48,963 nucleotides of DNA. It comes from a virus. Position 1 is the first letter of the stretch; each line of letters starts with the position of its first letter. Location: positions 1-48,963 of IMG/VR virus record IMGVR_UViG_3300008107_000180. One strand, written 5' to 3'. Below the pieces are notes generated by a model that worked only from the letters and a program-made list of their open reading frames with translations, ran no database searches and had not been told where the DNA came from. Positions 38,442 to 45,012 of this stretch are shown piece after piece. The position numbers were made by a program, and so were the translations under genes.

Positions 38442-38704
38442 TACCCTCTTTTTATTTTACCCATAGCTTTTTGCAATGATCTTGGTTTAGATTTTAATTT
38501 ACCTAAATAAGGTAATATAAAACTTTCAAGTGCTCCTGCTTCAATTACAGATTTTGCAAATTTACTATTTGAACCTACTACTTCTTTTACTAACTCAATA
38601 TCTAATCTTAGTTCTTCTGATACTTCTTCATATAACTGTTCATTACAGAAGTTCTTATCTCGTTCATTATTCTTCTTGTAATCTAATACATTACTTATTG
38701 GCAT
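38441..38704 (-). CDS. Small conserved phage protein with FILPYLGKLK-type motif
   Basis: In this 87-residue protein, residues ~24-75 read as LYEEVSEELRLDIELVKEVV, then FAKSVIEAG and FILPYLGKLKSKP. This helix-helix-strand pattern is familiar to me from small proteins of many Bacteroidota phages next to packaging genes, with no function that I can name. A small, basic-ended protein here could bind DNA or assist the terminase. It overlaps the 59-residue gene upstream by 14 nt and TerS candidate downstream by 1 nt. Confidence 0.55.
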   Translation of the reverse strand: MPISNVLDYKKNNERDKNFCNEQLYEEVSEELRLDIELVKEVVGSNSKFAKSVIEAGALESFILPYLGKLKSKPRSLQKAMGKIKRG

Positions 38705-38870
38705 ACTTTATTAGTTCAATATTGACTTTATAAAATAATTCTCTTTCTATTTCAACTATATAAACATCAGTTTTATAATCCAGTTTAATATATGTATATA
38801 CTTTTTTAGCTAAGTCTAATAAAGACAAAACTTCATAATAGTATTCAACATAATGTGAAACTGTAGGCAT
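38691..38870 (-). CDS. Small hypothetical protein, first gene of the packaging block
   Basis: A 59-residue frame from the ATG at 38870 (MPTVSHYVEYYYEVLSLLDL) ends at TAA 38691, overlapping the next start by 14 nt. It is Tyr-rich and helical. It begins 33 nt after the terminator hairpin at 38904-38925, so it would be the first gene of the packaging transcript. A TAAATTTG box 4 nt before the ATG resembles a Bacteroidota -7 element, but such matches are common in AT-rich DNA. No family recognised. Confidence 0.5.
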   Translation of the reverse strand: MPTVSHYVEYYYEVLSLLDLAKKVYTYIKLDYKTDVYIVEIERELFYKVNIELIKYANK

Positions 38871-38903
38871 CTTTCAAATTTAGAACTTATTTATAAATAA
38901 AAA

Positions 38904-38925
38904 AAGGAGCTATCTCTAGCTCCTT
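38904..38925 (-). terminator. Strong rho-independent terminator separating small-gene and packaging blocks
   Basis: A perfect 8-bp stem, AAGGAGCT (38904-38911) and AGCTCCTT (38918-38925), has a 6-nt loop. On the minus strand it is followed directly by a run of seven T residues. It lies just past the stop of the gene ending at 38946 and before the gene starting at 38870, so it marks the boundary between two transcription units. Confidence 0.85.
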
Positions 38926-38945
38926 GTTTATTAAGTAATTACGTT

Positions 38946-39230
38946 TCAAAAACCTTCAAAAATAGAAGGATTTACTTGTTTTGGGGGGTCACAATTATTT
39001 TGTCCATAGAATTTTTTAATGTGATGATACTGTCTTTTCCTACTTAAACTTTTACCATCTACATCTATTATTATAGAACTGTTACTTTTATAAACTATTT
39101 TTCTAGATAGTTTATCATACACTATTACAAATTCTCTAAGTTCTAAATGATACCAAGCTACAGAATATCTAGTATCAGGTAGTGGATCACTAGGAAATTG
39201 TTGATTTAATTCTTCCTGAGTTAACATCAT
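38946..39230 (-). CDS. Small hypothetical protein
   Basis: The 94-residue protein starts MMLTQEELNQQFPSDPLPDTR and has beta-rich central stretches (FVIVYDKLSRKIVYKSN, IIIDVDGKS) and a basic RKRQYHHIKKFYG segment. The first 41 nt overlap the end of the 196-residue gene. Last gene of its transcript before a strong terminator. Function unknown. Confidence 0.55.
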   Translation of the reverse strand: MMLTQEELNQQFPSDPLPDTRYSVAWYHLELREFVIVYDKLSRKIVYKSNSSIIIDVDGKSLSRKRQYHHIKKFYGQNNCDPPKQVNPSIFEGF

Positions 39231-39780
39231 CGGTAAGGAGTAAATGGTTTAAAGATAGAGTAATTAGTTCATTATACATATTTCCATATAGAGCATACTT
39301 CCATGCAGCTTCATCTCTTACATCTCTTATATGAGTAAAACCTACACTTTTCTTAATCATTATTTTGTAAGTATCACCTCTTCTTACTTCTAACAATAAA
39401 TCTGCTGCAAAGCTTTCACCTTTTCTTGGATTCTTATTATTTCTTAATATCAATTTAAGTTGTAAATTGTCTGTAGGATTAATTTTATTATATTGTTTAG
39501 CATATTCATTTAATGAAGATTGCATACAATCTTTAACTATATCATGTAGTTTAATACCTTTTACAAATCTTGCAAACTTTTGATCAGGAGTTAAATCTTC
39601 TAACAATCCTTGTTTAGTAGCTATATCAATTAATTTGTCAATAGGTAACTTATCTTTTAATTTTTGCTCTTCTTCAATTTGTTTATTAAAATTAGTAGTA
39701 TCTTTTTCTACTTGAATTTTTTCTAAGATAATTTTTCTATCTTCAAGAATTTCTATCTCTGTTCTTTTCTTTTTACTCAT
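39190..39780 (-). CDS. Hypothetical protein
   Basis: The 196-residue protein has a charged helical N-terminus (MSKKKRTEIEILEDRKIILE), then a mixed domain with LLLEVRRGDTYKIMIKKS near 127-145 and a helical end. It overlaps the preceding gene by 4 nt and the following one by 41 nt. The long overlap suggests either tight coupling or a later true start for the downstream gene. No family recognised. Confidence 0.55.
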   Translation of the reverse strand: MSKKKRTEIEILEDRKIILEKIQVEKDTTNFNKQIEEEQKLKDKLPIDKLIDIATKQGLLEDLTPDQKFARFVKGIKLHDIVKDCMQSSLNEYAKQYNKINPTDNLQLKLILRNNKNPRKGESFAADLLLEVRRGDTYKIMIKKSVGFTHIRDVRDEAAWKYALYGNMYNELITLSLNHLLLTDDVNSGRIKSTIS

Positions 39781-40142
39781 AACGCTCTATTTTCAGATTT
39801 AACATAACTAAATACTCTGTTGTTATCAACTTTTTCTCTATAATCTACATCAATAGTAATTTTGTTTCCATCCCACTTATATCCTGGAAGTGGATTACCA
39901 TAATGATCAAGATATTTCATCATCTCTTCTTGAGCTTTAGTAGGAGGTGCAAATCTATAAACTTTTTTTGTCTTACCTCTCATGTTAGGATTACCTTTTT
40001 GAGTAGTCTCTACATGATTCTGATACCATTTACGTTTTTCTTTTTCAGTCATTTTACCAGCATCAATTTCCCAATCTTGCTTACCAGTAAGAGCTTTTTC
40101 TGTTTCAAGTATTTCTAGTTTACTTGGAGATTTCTTTGCCAT
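39777..40142 (-). CDS. Hypothetical protein
   Basis: The 121-residue basic protein begins MAKKSPSKLEILETEKALTG. It contains a Lys/Arg-rich segment (MTEKEKRKWYQNHVETTQKG, MRGKTKKVYRF) and a YGNPLPGYKWDGNKIT turn. The positive charge could suit nucleic acid binding, but no motif proves it. It overlaps its neighbours by 23 and 4 nt in the minus-strand operon of small genes. Confidence 0.5.
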   Translation of the reverse strand: MAKKSPSKLEILETEKALTGKQDWEIDAGKMTEKEKRKWYQNHVETTQKGNPNMRGKTKKVYRFAPPTKAQEEMMKYLDHYGNPLPGYKWDGNKITIDVDYREKVDNNRVFSYVKSENRAL

Positions 40143-40419
40143 ATAATTCTTTAGTTAATTCTTTATTTAATTCTTCTTTTAATTTATTGATAATTAAATC
40201 ATACTTTCTACTATCAATTTGTCCAGTTTTAACTTCTACTTTATTTAATAAAGAAGTTTTAAATATGTCTATAATAACTTTTTGTAATCCACTAGAAGGT
40301 ATTCCAAATCGTATCTTATAGTCTTTAATATGTTCACCTACTCTAATTATATACTGCTCAAATGTCTCATATTGAGTAGTACCAAAATCTACGGAGTCAT
40401 AAAATTCATCTTTTGTCAT
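40120..40419 (-). CDS. Hypothetical helical protein
   Basis: The 99-residue, mostly helical protein begins MTKDEFYDSVDFGTTQYETF and ends with a charged helix (IINKLKEELNKELTKELYGK). It overlaps both neighbours by 14-23 nt, typical of this compact operon. No recognised domain. Confidence 0.5.
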   Translation of the reverse strand: MTKDEFYDSVDFGTTQYETFEQYIIRVGEHIKDYKIRFGIPSSGLQKVIIDIFKTSLLNKVEVKTGQIDSRKYDLIINKLKEELNKELTKELYGKEISK

Positions 40420-40627
40420 ATTGTATTCCTTTAATTAAATCTTTAATATATATTTCAGTTAAAACTATTCTATATAATATACTATAATATAAATGCATAA
40501 TCTTTTTATAACATTCAAATTTAATAGTAGCTATAAAACCTCTTATTTCACCATCATACCACCATGTATTTTCTCCTTCTTTATAAGTTCCTCCAAAGAA
40601 CTTAATTAATTTATATTTTGTTGTCAT
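40406..40627 (-). CDS. Small hypothetical protein
   Basis: The 73-residue protein has an N-terminal KFFGGTYKEGENTWWYDGEI stretch followed by a helical, Tyr/Ile-rich half (LYYSILYRIVLTEIYIKDLI). The aromatic turn and basic residues give no family clue. It overlaps the next gene by 14 nt and the previous one by 4 nt. Confidence 0.5.
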   Translation of the reverse strand: MTTKYKLIKFFGGTYKEGENTWWYDGEIRGFIATIKFECYKKIMHLYYSILYRIVLTEIYIKDLIKGIQYDKR

Positions 40628-40869
40628 ATACTTTTCTTTTCTATATAGTTATCTAATTGTTTAATAAACTCTTGAATATCTTTGTTTCTAATTGAATCAA
40701 TGTGAGTTTCTGCTGTATCTCTAATACCTTTCTTATTTACTATTTCTACTTTCTTAAATATCCAACAATTAAATATTTGTTCATTGCTAAATAAAGATAA
40801 TAACATAGTATATCCTTCTTTAGGTTTATACAATGTTTTAAATTTATCTAGTTTTTCTTGTTGTGTCAT
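40624..40869 (-). CDS. Small hypothetical protein
   Basis: The 81-residue protein begins MTQQEKLDKFKTLYKPKEGY. It is mixed alpha/beta with a charged C-terminal helix (IQEFIKQLDNYIEKKS). It overlaps neighbours by 4 and 26 nt. No motif or family recognised. Confidence 0.5.
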   Translation of the reverse strand: MTQQEKLDKFKTLYKPKEGYTMLLSLFSNEQIFNCWIFKKVEIVNKKGIRDTAETHIDSIRNKDIQEFIKQLDNYIEKKSI

Positions 40870-41089
40870 TTTTTAAACCATCTAATATACCTCTACCTTT
40901 TGAATTTCTACTTCCAGCTAAAATACCTTCAATAACTTGAAAATTAAAATTTTTTCTAGAAGTTTCTTCTATATACTTATACCAACTTCTAAAGTAATTT
41001 AAATGTAAATTATTTTTAAATTTAATAAATCCACTACTTTTCCACACTCTTCTACTTTCTTCAAAACTATTATCTTTCTTGTTTTTCAT
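40844..41089 (-). CDS. Small basic hypothetical protein
   Basis: The 81-residue, strongly basic product starts at the ATG at 41089 (MKNKKDNSFEESRRVWKSSG); a TTG 6 nt upstream is less likely. It contains many Lys/Arg/Asn and Ser residues and a GILAGSRNSKGRGILDG segment. Its charge would fit nucleic acid binding but no fold is recognised. It overlaps its neighbours by 20 and 26 nt. Confidence 0.5.
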   Translation of the reverse strand: MKNKKDNSFEESRRVWKSSGFIKFKNNLHLNYFRSWYKYIEETSRKNFNFQVIEGILAGSRNSKGRGILDGLKNDTTRKTR

Positions 41090-41252
41090 ATTCAAATAAA
41101 TCAGGTCTTGTAAATTTCATATGTTCTGTATATTCTTTTATATCTAGTATATACTTTTTATCTCCAAATTCAAAGTCTATATCTTTAGCTTCTTTTATCA
41201 TTTGTAATGATAACTTATCTAAATATTCTCTTTTATAAGTTATTTTACTCAT
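41070..41252 (-). CDS. Small hypothetical protein
   Basis: The 60-residue protein begins MSKITYKREYLDKLSLQMIK and has a DFEFGDKKYILDIKEY stretch. Its ATG overlaps the stop of the J-domain gene by 4 nt, so the two are probably co-translated. A partner role for the J-domain protein is possible but unsupported. Confidence 0.5.
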   Translation of the reverse strand: MSKITYKREYLDKLSLQMIKEAKDIDFEFGDKKYILDIKEYTEHMKFTRPDLFEYEKQER

Positions 41253-41791
41253 ACATTTATCAATTGATACTTTCTAAACAACTCTTTAGCTACATGAACT
41301 TTATCTCCTAGTTTGAAGGTTACATATTTGAAATGATCAAGATTTAAATCCCACTTCTTTTGTATTTCACCATATATCCACAACTTACTAAGATTGTTAT
41401 CTTTAGACTTTTTAATTATATCATCTATATAATTAAAAGTAATATCAGTAGCTCTAAGATTATTAAAGTGATTAATAGCTTTCTTACGTTCAATTTCATC
41501 TGGTGATAAGTTTGTTACTGTTTCTTTTTTATATGCTTCTTGTGGAGTTTTAGGATATTGAGCAACAAATTGTTGTGCTTGTGTTGTATTTAATACATTA
41601 CTAATTGGAAATTTAATAAGAGAACTTTCTGTTATAAAATCATATTCATTTTTCAATGCTACAAAACTTTCATGTGATCCTGTAGGTTTATCAGGATGAT
41701 GATATTTAACTAATTCTCTATACTTGTTGTTTACATGATCTATAGTTGCACAACCTAAAAAAAATCTATATTGATCTAATCTTCTGCTCAT
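41249..41791 (-). CDS. J-domain (DnaJ-like) protein
   Basis: In this 180-residue protein, residues ~6-55 match a J domain: a first helix with YRFFLGCATIDHVNNKYREL, then KYHHPDKPTG with the diagnostic His-Pro-Asp at 32-34, then a helix with FVALKNEYDFI. J domains stimulate the ATPase of Hsp70 (DnaK), so this product could recruit host DnaK for virion folding or replication. The rest lacks the Gly/Phe and zinc regions of full DnaJ; it has a separate C-terminal helical domain (IYGEIQKKWDLNLDHFKYVT). First residues MSRRLDQ follow an ATG 1 nt after the previous stop. Confidence 0.75.
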   Translation of the reverse strand: MSRRLDQYRFFLGCATIDHVNNKYRELVKYHHPDKPTGSHESFVALKNEYDFITESSLIKFPISNVLNTTQAQQFVAQYPKTPQEAYKKETVTNLSPDEIERKKAINHFNNLRATDITFNYIDDIIKKSKDNNLSKLWIYGEIQKKWDLNLDHFKYVTFKLGDKVHVAKELFRKYQLINV

Positions 41792-41792
41792 A

Positions 41793-42095
41793 TTAATTTA
41801 AATTAAATATTTTTCTGTTTTCCTTCCACAACTTATATCTAGCCCAATCATTACCAAATTCATCAACATCTCCTTTACAGACATAGTTACCTAATTTAGT
41901 ACAAACAGTAACTCTAGAACTACTATCTGATTCTGGAAATACGCCAGTTTTTACAAATTCTTCAATACCTCCTATACTTTCCCACTCTATATATACTACT
42001 GCATTTATAACTTTTCTAATAGTTCCTTGTGAAGAAGGTCTATCTTCAAGATACAAAGTATTAAGTTTTAAAGGTAATCTATAATCTACCTCCAT
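41793..42095 (-). CDS. Hypothetical protein
   Basis: The 100-residue protein begins MEVDYRLPLKLNTLYLEDRP. It is beta-rich (IRKVINAVVYIEWESIGG, VCTKLGNYVCKGDVDE) and ends with a charged WKENRKIFNL tail. It reads like a compact beta-barrel or SH3-like domain, but I recognise no family. It lies directly upstream of the J-domain gene with 1 nt spacing. Confidence 0.5.
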   Translation of the reverse strand: MEVDYRLPLKLNTLYLEDRPSSQGTIRKVINAVVYIEWESIGGIEEFVKTGVFPESDSSSRVTVCTKLGNYVCKGDVDEFGNDWARYKLWKENRKIFNLN

Positions 42096-42131
42096 ATAAC
42101 AGATTTGTTAACCCAATATTGATTCTTACCT

Positions 42132-42278
42132 TTACTTCAGACCACTTTCATTTAATTGACTAACTTTTTCTAAGTCACCAATAAGTACTACATCTTTTGG
42201 TGAAACAACTAAGAAAGGATTACCTTCATGTATAACTTCCTTTCTAGCTTTTTCTTCATAAACAACACTTTCTTCCAT
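42132..42278 (-). CDS. Small acidic hypothetical protein
   Basis: A 48-residue frame from the ATG at 42278 (MEESVVYEEKARKEVIHEGN) runs through PFLVVSPKDVVLIGDLEKVS to TAA at 42132. It fills most of an otherwise empty gap and has protein-like composition. It starts 15 nt downstream of a good Bacteroidota-type promoter match with a palindrome in its spacer. No family recognised. Confidence 0.5.
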   Translation of the reverse strand: MEESVVYEEKARKEVIHEGNPFLVVSPKDVVLIGDLEKVSQLNESGLK

Positions 42279-42292
42279 AAAATAAATTTTAC

Positions 42293-42323
42293 GAAAGATA
42301 GACAAATTTTGTCTATGGACAAA
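42293..42323 (-). promoter_or_regulatory. Bacteroidota-type promoter with palindromic operator candidate
   Basis: On the minus strand TTTG (42323-42320) is separated by 19 nt from TATCTTTC (42300-42293). This fits the Bacteroidota consensus TTTG / TAnnTTTG with one mismatch. The spacer holds a near-perfect palindrome, AGACAAA-T-TTTGTCT (42300-42314), a plausible repressor site. The first downstream gene starts at 42278. Confidence 0.5.
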
Positions 42324-42369
42324 TAAAGACTGGAATTTTTATTGCTTTTTGATAAAGTATGCAAGGGAA

Positions 42370-42403
42370 GTTATCAACAATTTATTCACAATTTGTTGAT
42401 AAC
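42370..42403 (-). terminator. 11-bp inverted repeat after the SPFH gene (possible terminator)
   Basis: GTTATCAACAA (42370-42380) and TTGTTGATAAC (42393-42403) pair perfectly around a 12-nt loop, 33 nt past the stop of the SPFH gene. No T-run follows on the minus strand, so it may terminate weakly, stabilise the mRNA 3' end, or act as a DNA site. Confidence 0.45.
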
Positions 42404-42435
42404 TCTATTTTGGAGAAGGAATATTTAAATCCTGA

Positions 42436-42957
42436 TTATTGATTAATAAGTCTAATACTAGTTATCTTACCTAAAGATTTAATAGATACACTAACTACTT
42501 TAATGCCCCACTTATTTCCTTCTTTTTTACTTTTATCGTTAATACTTTCTTCAAGTGCTTCACTATTTATTTCATTAAAGTTAGTCTTAACAATTTCATT
42601 TCTAATTATACTTTGTATTCTTTCTTTAACTGCACTTATTTCATCACCTACTTTAAATAATGCTTTTTCTATATCTTCAATTTCATAAGTAAGTACTGCT
42701 TCAAGAACAATACACTTATCATCTAAAGTAGTAATAGTTTGTGATCCTAATTCAGTTGCTTGTCTTGCAATAGATACTGTATGTATTACATCTATGGTGA
42801 ATGGAATAATCCAATGAAATCCAGCTTCTAATACTTTTACTGGTTCAGGATATTTACCCAATCTAACTCTAATACCTTCTTCCCACGGTTGTAGTACATC
42901 CCAAAATTTAAATAGTTGTATAAAATTTAATATTGTTTCAACTAATTTATCTAGCAT
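42436..42957 (-). CDS. SPFH / Band-7 (prohibitin-stomatin-like) protein
   Basis: The 173-residue protein is counted from the ATG at 42957; a TTG four codons upstream is possible. An N-terminal hydrophobic/amphipathic stretch (LVETILNFIQLFKFWDVL) is followed by a Band-7 core: GIRVRLGKYPEPVKVLEAGFH, IPFTIDVIHTVSIARQA, then DDKCIVLEAVLTYEIEDIEK and a helix ending RNEIVKTNFNEI. Such proteins form membrane-associated rings; host relatives HflK/HflC control FtsH protease. A phage copy may mimic or recruit these, but the target is unknown. It lacks the long coiled-coil tail of full-size family members. It overlaps the gene upstream by 11 nt. Confidence 0.75.
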   Translation of the reverse strand: MLDKLVETILNFIQLFKFWDVLQPWEEGIRVRLGKYPEPVKVLEAGFHWIIPFTIDVIHTVSIARQATELGSQTITTLDDKCIVLEAVLTYEIEDIEKALFKVGDEISAVKERIQSIIRNEIVKTNFNEINSEALEESINDKSKKEGNKWGIKVVSVSIKSLGKITSIRLINQ

Positions 42958-43117
42958 CTTTTTTAGCAAAAGCTTGTTTAATTAATTTATCTGCTTTTTC
43001 TATCTTCAATATTTTCTCTTCTAATTGTTCTACATGAGATATTAGATCAATTATAAAATATAACTGACTTTCAAGTTTTTCTTTTACTTCTTTTATTTGT
43101 TTTAAGTCTTTATTCAT
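42947..43117 (-). CDS. Small coiled-coil protein
   Basis: A 56-residue frame from the ATG at 43117 (MNKDLKQIKEVKEKLESQLY) is followed by IIDLISHVEQLEEKILKIEK and ends FAKKDAR. Regular Leu/Ile spacing and many Lys/Glu residues give a coiled coil over nearly its full length. It overlaps the membrane-protein gene by 4 nt and the SPFH gene by 11 nt, so the three are likely co-translated and could form a membrane-linked set. Confidence 0.55.
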   Translation of the reverse strand: MNKDLKQIKEVKEKLESQLYFIIDLISHVEQLEEKILKIEKADKLIKQAFAKKDAR

Positions 43118-43356
43118 ACAACTTTATTTATAATCCAATGTTTAATAGTATATAAGTTATTAAAGAATCTTCTTATAATATATCCTCTTAGTATACTAAT
43201 TATTGTAAATATTACTGTTGAACTACTTGCTTGAATAAAATTCATTTTAATTCCACATATATAATTTACTAGTGGAAGTGCTATCATAGTTATCATAAAT
43301 CCAATAAATGTATTAACTAGTGCTTCTACAAGACTTTCTACTTTACTTTGTTTCAT
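43114..43356 (-). CDS. Two-helix phage membrane protein (DUF7220-like)
   Basis: The 80-residue protein begins MKQSKVESLVEALVNTFIGF, has a first hydrophobic helix at ~15-33 (FMITMIALPLVNYI) and a second at ~45-58 (TVIFTIISILRGYI), and ends with basic residues. The KQSKxESLVEALVNTxIGF start and TIISxxRxYxxRR end match a small membrane-protein family common in phages (I recall it as DUF7220) with no known role. It overlaps neighbours by 4 and 14 nt and sits next to the SPFH gene. Confidence 0.65.
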   Translation of the reverse strand: MKQSKVESLVEALVNTFIGFMITMIALPLVNYICGIKMNFIQASSSTVIFTIISILRGYIIRRFFNNLYTIKHWIINKVV

Positions 43357-43624
43357 TTAGTTTAATTTTTGGTGAGCAACCTAAATATATTTTAAATCTA
43401 AGAGATTTAGCATAATAAGGTTCAAGTTTAAATTTCTTTACTGTTTGTTCTATAATTTTACTCATTTTGTCTTGCTCTATTTCATAGTCCATAAATGGAA
43501 TATCTTTTTGACCAAATTTATTTAATTTAGCATTTTTAACTAATTCACTAAAATTAGCTTTTGGTGTGCTATTCTTATATAATTCTGTATAACAATAATT
43601 TAATATCTTATCCCAGTTTTTCAT
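43343..43624 (-). CDS. Conserved small phage protein, IYLGCSP type
   Basis: The 93-residue product starts at the ATG at 43624 (MKNWDKILNYCYTELYKNST), 10 nt after the phosphoesterase stop; an ATG at 43672 would add 16 residues inside that gene. The pattern YKNSTPKANFSELVKNA, DIPFMDYEI and a terminal FKIYLGCSPKI is one I recall from small proteins of many Bacteroidota phages. No function known to me. It overlaps the membrane-protein gene by 14 nt. Confidence 0.55.
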   Translation of the reverse strand: MKNWDKILNYCYTELYKNSTPKANFSELVKNAKLNKFGQKDIPFMDYEIEQDKMSKIIEQTVKKFKLEPYYAKSLRFKIYLGCSPKIKLNETK

Positions 43625-43634
43625 ATTGCAAAGA

Positions 43635-44783
43635 TTAATAAAAGATGTGAGTAAACCTAGCAATTTGTCCATGTTCTTTATGATGTAAAAAAGCTTCTAT
43701 TGCTTTCGCTGCATGTTGATAACCATTTCTATGATGCCATCCATCAGTACCACTTGGTGATCTTACAGATTCTACAGTTACAGAACCATATTCTTTTGAT
43801 CTCTTATGATGTATATGATGTTCGTAAAAATATCTATGAATACAATAATGCCAATGTTGACTAGCTTCTTGAGCCATAAGAATAGGAAGTTCTGCTGTTT
43901 TAGCACCATCTCCATGTGTACTACCTATTAAGTTCTTACCATAAGCTAAGTACTTTCTATGTGCAATACTAACTTCAAATTCAATACTATCTACTTTAGA
44001 ATACCAACTCTGGATTGTATCGGCAAGAAAAAAACCATGAGTAAAGTCATGGTTTGAGGGGTTGTGTTTGATACTTAATTTCTTCGCTAAAGGTATTAAT
44101 CTATCTATTATCTTTATATAAAGCTGCTTCGCTCGTATAAAGTTTGAGTACCACATACCATCTGTATCTTGTGGTGTACCACTTGTAGTTGTTCGCTTTG
44201 CATTATCAACATGAAGTATATCATTACCAATTAACAGAAGTATTTCATCTATTGCAAATGGTGATACTTTAGACAGTAAACCTTCTAAACCTTCAAGTAC
44301 TCTATTAAAAGCTATTTCTACATTATATTCTTCTCCACTTTCTAACACTTGACAAAGTTTACCTATATGAATATCTGCTGGATCAATAACAAGTAAATGA
44401 GCTTCTTGAAGAACTGAGTAGTTATAATTAATGTTTGTATAATTAGGAGCATGAGCTTTCATACTCTCAATTATTTCATCTCTTACAGTAAAATAAGTTT
44501 TGTGATTGTTCTTAGTAAATATAGAGAAGTGTTCTCCTTTGTACCAATAATGAGAAACATCTTTAATAGGTATACCTACTTCTTTAGCTTCTTCTTCTAA
44601 TGCTAAATGTTCATTTATATCTTTATGTTTATAATGATGATCATAATAAATCTTTTTTACAAATTCAAAGGTAGTATTTTCTTGAATTGCTAATCTTCTA
44701 AACCAATGTTGTTTACTCTTATCTTTCTCAATATCTAACGGATTATTTGCAAATATACTTTTCCAATCTCTTCTCTTGGGCAT
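43635..44783 (-). CDS. Calcineurin-like metallophosphoesterase
   Basis: The 382-residue protein carries family motifs in order: DPADIHIGKL (Asp137, His139), LLIGNDIL (Gly-Asn-Asp 186-188), NPSNHD (243-246, a Ser variant of Gly-Asn-His-Asp), STHGDGAK (289-294) and EHHIHHK (321-327). These are two-metal phosphodiesterase ligands, so DNA, RNA or nucleotide phosphodiester cleavage is expected. The first ~130 residues are an extension with a helical, possibly DNA-binding segment (QENTTFEFVKKIYYDHHYK). Many His residues appear near the C-terminus. The substrate cannot be read from sequence. A long GC-rich leader precedes the start. Confidence 0.8.
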   Translation of the reverse strand: MPKRRDWKSIFANNPLDIEKDKSKQHWFRRLAIQENTTFEFVKKIYYDHHYKHKDINEHLALEEEAKEVGIPIKDVSHYWYKGEHFSIFTKNNHKTYFTVRDEIIESMKAHAPNYTNINYNYSVLQEAHLLVIDPADIHIGKLCQVLESGEEYNVEIAFNRVLEGLEGLLSKVSPFAIDEILLLIGNDILHVDNAKRTTTSGTPQDTDGMWYSNFIRAKQLYIKIIDRLIPLAKKLSIKHNPSNHDFTHGFFLADTIQSWYSKVDSIEFEVSIAHRKYLAYGKNLIGSTHGDGAKTAELPILMAQEASQHWHYCIHRYFYEHHIHHKRSKEYGSVTVESVRSPSGTDGWHHRNGYQHAAKAIEAFLHHKEHGQIARFTHIFY

Positions 44784-45006
44784 ACTTATTCGATAAGGTA
44801 TAGTAACTTAGACATATACTAACTAGTTGATTCGTTCATAATTGGACACACCTCTCCAATATACTACCTATATCCACTTTCTTTTCTCTGTGTGGAGGTT
44901 CATGTCCTGCGGACGGCTGGGACATGTTCCATTTGCTCGATCCCTCGCAAATGTAACGCTGGTGGAAATACAAAACAAGAAAAATCGTAAAAAAGTAAAA
45001 AGATCG
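44784..45006 (-). other. Structured GC-rich leader upstream of the phosphoesterase gene
   Basis: This gap of 223 nt is much richer in GC between ~44890 and 44965 than the surrounding DNA. Perfect hairpins occur: CATGTCC/GGACATG (7 bp) and ATTTGC/GCAAAT (6 bp), plus TTGGA/TCCAA nearer the start codon. The minus strand is the 5' untranslated leader of the phosphoesterase, so a regulatory RNA or RNA-processing element is possible. A short minus-strand frame also lies inside. No tRNA fold could be drawn. Confidence 0.4.
44836..44925 (-). CDS. Possible leader peptide (low confidence)
   Basis: A 29-codon frame starts at the ATG at 44925 (MSQPSAGHEPPHREKKVDIG) and ends at TGA. It sits inside the GC-rich leader and its GC-rich codons contrast with all neighbours. 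It could be a leader peptide, or chance coding in a structured RNA. No supporting homology. Confidence 0.2.
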   Translation of the reverse strand: MSQPSAGHEPPHREKKVDIGSILERCVQL

Positions 45007-45012
45007 CTAGTA
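44996..45012. repeat. 17-bp repeat, copy 2
   Basis: Identical to 2317-2333 over 17 bp in the same orientation, 42.7 kb away. Here it overlaps the stop codon (45007-45009) of the 72-residue gene; the other copy lies just past a stop codon. Both copies precede a minus-strand gene with a long or structured leader. Confidence 0.6.

Noticed and set aside
37701-38704. IHF/HU-like subunits known from some crAss-like phages
   Set aside because: Neither product shows the beta-arm and basic pattern of IHF/HU; the 87-residue protein has only a vague resemblance in its second half.
44880-44965. tRNA or diversity-generating retroelement template
   Set aside because: No acceptor/T-arm/anticodon layout can be drawn on either strand, and no reverse transcriptase gene or A-rich template/variable repeat pair is present in the window.
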